Below, one piece after another: positions 60,371-64,000 of a DNA stretch of 64,000 nucleotides. How positions within the stretch are numbered: the stretch's first letter is position 1; each line of letters begins with the position of its first letter. Origin of the DNA: Brachypodium distachyon (lineage: Eukaryota > Streptophyta > Magnoliopsida > Poales > Poaceae); the NCBI RefSeq assembly GCF_000005505.3, contig NC_016133.3, forward strand, positions 53,223,237-53,287,236, given 5' to 3'. The notes under the pieces are model-generated. The model saw nothing but the letters and a program-made list of their open reading frames with translations. It was not told where the DNA came from and searched no databases. Position numbers and translations under genes: made by a program.

Positions 60371-63300
60371 TCGATGCTGCTGGCATCGGCATCGCCGGAC
60401 ACGCTTCGCTGTTCGCCCCGCAAAGGCCAAGCCGGGTGGGTCATCTTCGCACGCTGGCAAAGGCGAAAGAGAGGCGCTGGATTGGATATACCGGTGTGGA
60501 TTTAGATATTTAGCTGGGACAAAGTACATACATTACTGACATTTACTGACGCGGCCGTGCAAAATGTAAATGGTGCCAAATCGGTGCAAGTAAAAGGAAG
60601 AAAAGGTAAGAGGATACAGAAATTACAGAGGTTCTTTGTGTTATATACTGCCATTTTGGGTAATCCAGATACTCCCTGTTTGTCGGGTTGTAGTGTTGTA
60701 CTGGCAAAGATTCTGGTCTCTGAATTACAGAGTATGTTCACCGTACTTTTCAGTTTTCACAGACGGAATGGTGAGAAGCAAAAGAACAAAAAAGAAAACT
60801 GCAGTGCTGGTTTCAGGAGTAGTGATCAGGGTAAGAGTAGCAGACTGGAGAAGTTCTAATTAAGAGGATAAGGATGTGACAGCACCGTCTCTATGATTCG
60901 CAATAAGATAAGCACAGACGCACGGCGCATCTCAGATGCGAAAAGAACAGTCAATTCTTGGCGAGTGAGTGATACCCTTGGATGGAGATATGTTTCTGGA
61001 AAAGATGTACCAAATGGGGCAAATTGTCAAGTCAGAGGCGGATGCTTCCCTGCCTAGGTCCAACAAAGCGGGCGAACCTTGTTTTTCTTTTCAAGATCCG
61101 GGTGGATCTTATAAAGAGACAAAGGTGGTGAACTGGTCAATCTTCGAGCTGTGTGATTCAATGAGAAAGTTAGATTATCAATTTTCAAAGTCTACGACTC
61201 AGTGAGACACCTATGGTGATTTTTTCAGTTTTCAAACCCTATCGAGAGACATGGTGCGAGCGAGTGCATACGTGAGTTGTACTACTTTTTCTAAACATAT
61301 TAGTACAAAATTTTGAAGAAAAAAATTCAGAATTGGAAGAAAAAGTACTGTGTTGTTCACTACAAAATTTATTGGCCATGTGGCCTGGGATGGCTCGGCC
61401 ACCCGGGCTAGACAACAGAAACAAGTCCGTCGGAATCATTGTTGTTGATGATTATTGGTTCTTCAATTAACACTTGTAATCATTGAGAATATATGAAGAG
61501 GGAAGGGGGCAAGATTTCAGTCTTAGGGTTAAAAAAAAGTATTGTCCCATCCGTTTCGGCTTACTTGTATATGCAGCCTCTTAAGACAGAATAATATAAT
61601 CCCTCCGTCCCATATTAAGTGACTCAATTTTTTTTAAATATGAACATATGTATATATTAAAATACGGTTAGATACATATAACAGAAGGACAATTAATATG
61701 GGATGGAAGGAGTAGGTGGCAAGAAAAAAATATGACCGGGCAGACAGAAATTGTCATGCAGAACTATTGTCTTTCTTCTTCTTCTTTCATGATCACATAG
61801 AGTTTTAGTCAAACTCGATCATAAAACTAGAAACTACAAATTAACTCCTACAACTAAATTGAAGTCTTTAAAAAAATCTTCTCGGTGCTATCAATTTTAT
61901 AATGCTAAGTACAATCAAGACTTTAGTAAGGAGTTTGTAATGGGCTGGAACAAGTATACCGTTACTCAACAACATGCACGAATTTGATTATGTTCATGGG
62001 CTGGAACAACTATACCGCTACTCAAAAGCCATAAGTATTGAAGTAATCGGGCCATAGCAAATCTAGGCTTACATTGTAATCCAAATACGTGATTAGTCGC
62101 GAGTCGGGGGCATATTCTGGACTGCTAGCCAACTCACAGCGCGCGAAATGTAGGTCCATGTGACCATGTCGCGGTCGGATATAAGGCAAGGCAATATTGG
62201 AACAGTGAGCTGCAATAGGCCCAAACATTGGAGTGGATCAGGATCAGAGCTCACGGTACAAAGCAAATACAGGCGGCCCATGAAGCAAAATGCAGGCGCC
62301 CATGAAGAAAAAATTTGAGATGTCATTTTTTTTGCCCACTCGCACGCAGCGCAGCAGGCCGTAACTGGCCTCTCATCCCCGTGGCCTCAGATAATGGACC
62401 ATGTTCACTGTTCCAAGCTAGCCGAAAACATTAATTTTTTCGCGCACTCCATTCCCTTGAGAACGTCTAGATTTCTAATGCATATTTAGATACGATCACC
62501 TATACGAGAATCAAACTCGTGGCATCCCGTCACACCAGCGCAGTTCCTAATCTATCGAGATATCAGAGGATTCTCCTGTAAAGATCGTGTTTAGTCTTTT
62601 CTGCACACAATGCCTTAACAAAAGCGGAAAAGCTAATACGCGTATCAGTTTTGCGATGGCCTGGCTGTGGCTGCCTTTTGGGTGTATCGTTTCCATATCG
62701 CGATCGGCGACTGTGGGACAGACACACACACAAAAGCGCGGCTGTAAAGCGGGGGTTGAGCCACCTGCACTTGGCGACGGCTAGTGGAGCGATCCAAGCC
62801 GTAGTTCGCGATGACGGTGATCTCAAATCAGAGGACGCCTTTTCGTCATCTGGATATCTTCAGAATAGTGCGAAGCCAGCTGCAGTCTTTGTTCCTGGGT
62901 GCACACCATGCATGTTTCTTCTGGGTGGAAGGGGAAAGTGCACGTAAGTGCATTATCGATTATAAAGTACAGTGGAAAGGACTGACACACATTAGCTTGG
63001 ATCTTTGCTTCATGGCAGCATCTTTGCTCGATCAATTGCATGGATCCGCATGTGTGACTATGATGTGTCACTATTTATGCTGTAGTGGCCCGTGATGTGG
63101 GCATCTGAAAAATTCGGTGAAAGTTTAATCTGGCACTGAGGAATCTGATTTAACAAGAAGCGAACGAAAAAGTGCCTGGGCCGCCTGCCCCCGAAGTCCA
63201 CACTAGCTAGCCACTGGCCCTAGCAGAGAGCGGCATATCCATCGCCTCACTTTCGCCTCGGCTAAAATAATGAAAGACTGGATTACTTAACTGGGAAGAG

Positions 63301-64000
63301 AGTGCGTACCTGTGGGACAAGAAGAAAAAAAAAGGAAAAAAGGAAGATGAGAACAAGGATGAAGTGTCATCAGAAACCGTAGCAGATATAACTATTCCGT
63401 GATGGGTTCTTGAGACCGGCATGCAGCTGTATCCCAATCTGGCCAGATATATTGCCACTAAAGAACAAGTACGACACAATGGCTATGCCGGACCAATCAC
63501 TGGCCGTTTTCGCCTTTAGGATATGATTACGGAGTAAAATACAAATGTGTGGAAGCAACCATGGAACGGAGGCAGCACCCGGGAGGAAGCCATGCACAAA
63601 TCATGGCACGCATGACAGAACGCAGCTAGCGGCTAAAGAGTCAGGGGGGGATCGATGCGGAGAACGACCGAGTGAGTAGGCAGACAAAAGAGTACAACTG
63701 TACGTACGTACAGGTTCAGTGCACGGCGAGGAGTCCACCCGGGTGACAGGGGAGCAACGCCCGGAAAGGCAAACGGAGAAAAGGAAAGGGGGAAAGGGAG
63801 GAGGATCCCGGCCCCGGCCCCGGACGGGACGAGAGGAAAAAGGACCGAAAGCGACGGCCACACGGCACACACACACGCGCGTTAGTTTCGGATCGGCGGT
63901 ATTGGGAGAGCGGCCGACCGGGTTCTCCGTTCTCAACGCGAAACCAGAGCTGTTTCCGACTTCCCGCAGCTTCTCCGTTGTTTTTACGCGGTTCGTGCGC
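60371..64000. other. Right-end region, no gene supported
   Basis: The first few hundred bases are the likely DUF1218 3' UTR. At 61938-62025 a ~58-bp tandem duplication carries GGGCTGGAACAA and TATACCG. A Stowaway MITE lies at 61599-61712. From about 63600 to the end the DNA is GC-rich with an ACACAC run (63865-63877); it may be the promoter or leader of a gene outside the window. The short open frames here resemble nothing I know. Confidence 0.45.
61599..61712. mobile_element. Stowaway-type MITE
   Basis: About 114 bp with ends TCCCTCCGTCCCATATTAAG and TTAATATGGGATGGAAGGAG, near TA dinucleotides on both sides. It shares the TCCGTCCCATATTAAGTGACTC start with the MITE in pectin acetylesterase intron 7, so both likely belong to one family. 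Confidence 0.8.

Noticed and set aside
62480..62590. tRNA-like stretch on the minus strand (GAGTTTGATTCTC resembling a B box)
   Set aside because: No acceptor-stem pairing, anticodon arm or A box can be drawn. At most a SINE remnant, and no target duplication was found.
1..64000. A co-functional gene cluster or unknown defence-type system
   Set aside because: The genes belong to unrelated, well-known plant families found as single loci, and gene order seems to follow ordinary grass collinearity.

Overview
This is plant nuclear DNA, almost certainly from a grass. Eight multi- or single-exon protein genes can be rebuilt with GT-AG (and two apparent GC-AG) introns. The intergenic DNA carries grass-type Stowaway and Tourist MITEs, a PIF/Harbinger remnant, a Pack-MULE and a decayed L1-type LINE. 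I see no LTR retrotransposon. With about one gene per 7-8 kb this looks like a compact grass genome (Pooideae, Brachypodium-like) or a gene-rich island of a larger one. From memory, VTE4 and OTP51 are also close neighbours on the long arm of rice chromosome 2, so I read the window as collinear with that segment; this needs an alignment. There are no prokaryotic features, rRNA genes or CRISPR arrays.

Layout. 0.3-2.6 kb: a PIF/Harbinger deletion derivative with TAA target duplications. 2.9-6.0 kb (+): VTE4, gamma-tocopherol methyltransferase, six exons, preceded by a short upstream ORF that copies its first four codons. 8.0-9.9 kb (+): 3-ketodihydrosphingosine reductase. 10.5-13.0 kb (+): OTP51-like PPR protein with LAGLIDADG motifs. 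14.0-14.3 kb (-): small charged coiled-coil protein. 16.1-17.3 kb: Pack-MULE carrying a broken piece of a PWWP-domain gene. 18.8-21.4 kb (+): pectin acetylesterase, 12 exons. 22.5-30.9 kb (-): YAK1/DYRK-type kinase, 18 exons, 940 aa. 31.5-35.2 kb: degenerate tandem repeat array in the YAK1 upstream region, followed by a hAT transposase relic. 36.3-37.0 kb: short retroposon with a perfect 14-bp target duplication. 37.6-41.8 kb (-): RopGEF (PRONE domain) with a distant first exon. 43.4-50.1 kb (+): degenerate LINE. 53.3-56.3 kb (-): SYP2-family syntaxin (vacuolar/prevacuolar Qa-SNARE). 59.5-60.4 kb (+): DUF1218 membrane protein. The right end (60.4-64 kb) holds no gene I can support; it may be upstream of a gene outside the window.

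The genes are housekeeping or developmental single loci: vitamin E synthesis, sphingolipid synthesis, chloroplast RNA splicing, cell-wall remodelling, growth signalling, ROP GTPase activation, vacuolar trafficking. I see no sign that they act as one pathway or cluster. The less ordinary content is in gene architecture (upstream ORF, GC-AG introns, a hidden first exon) and in the mobile and tandem-repeat DNA between genes. I do not see a clearly new biological system here.
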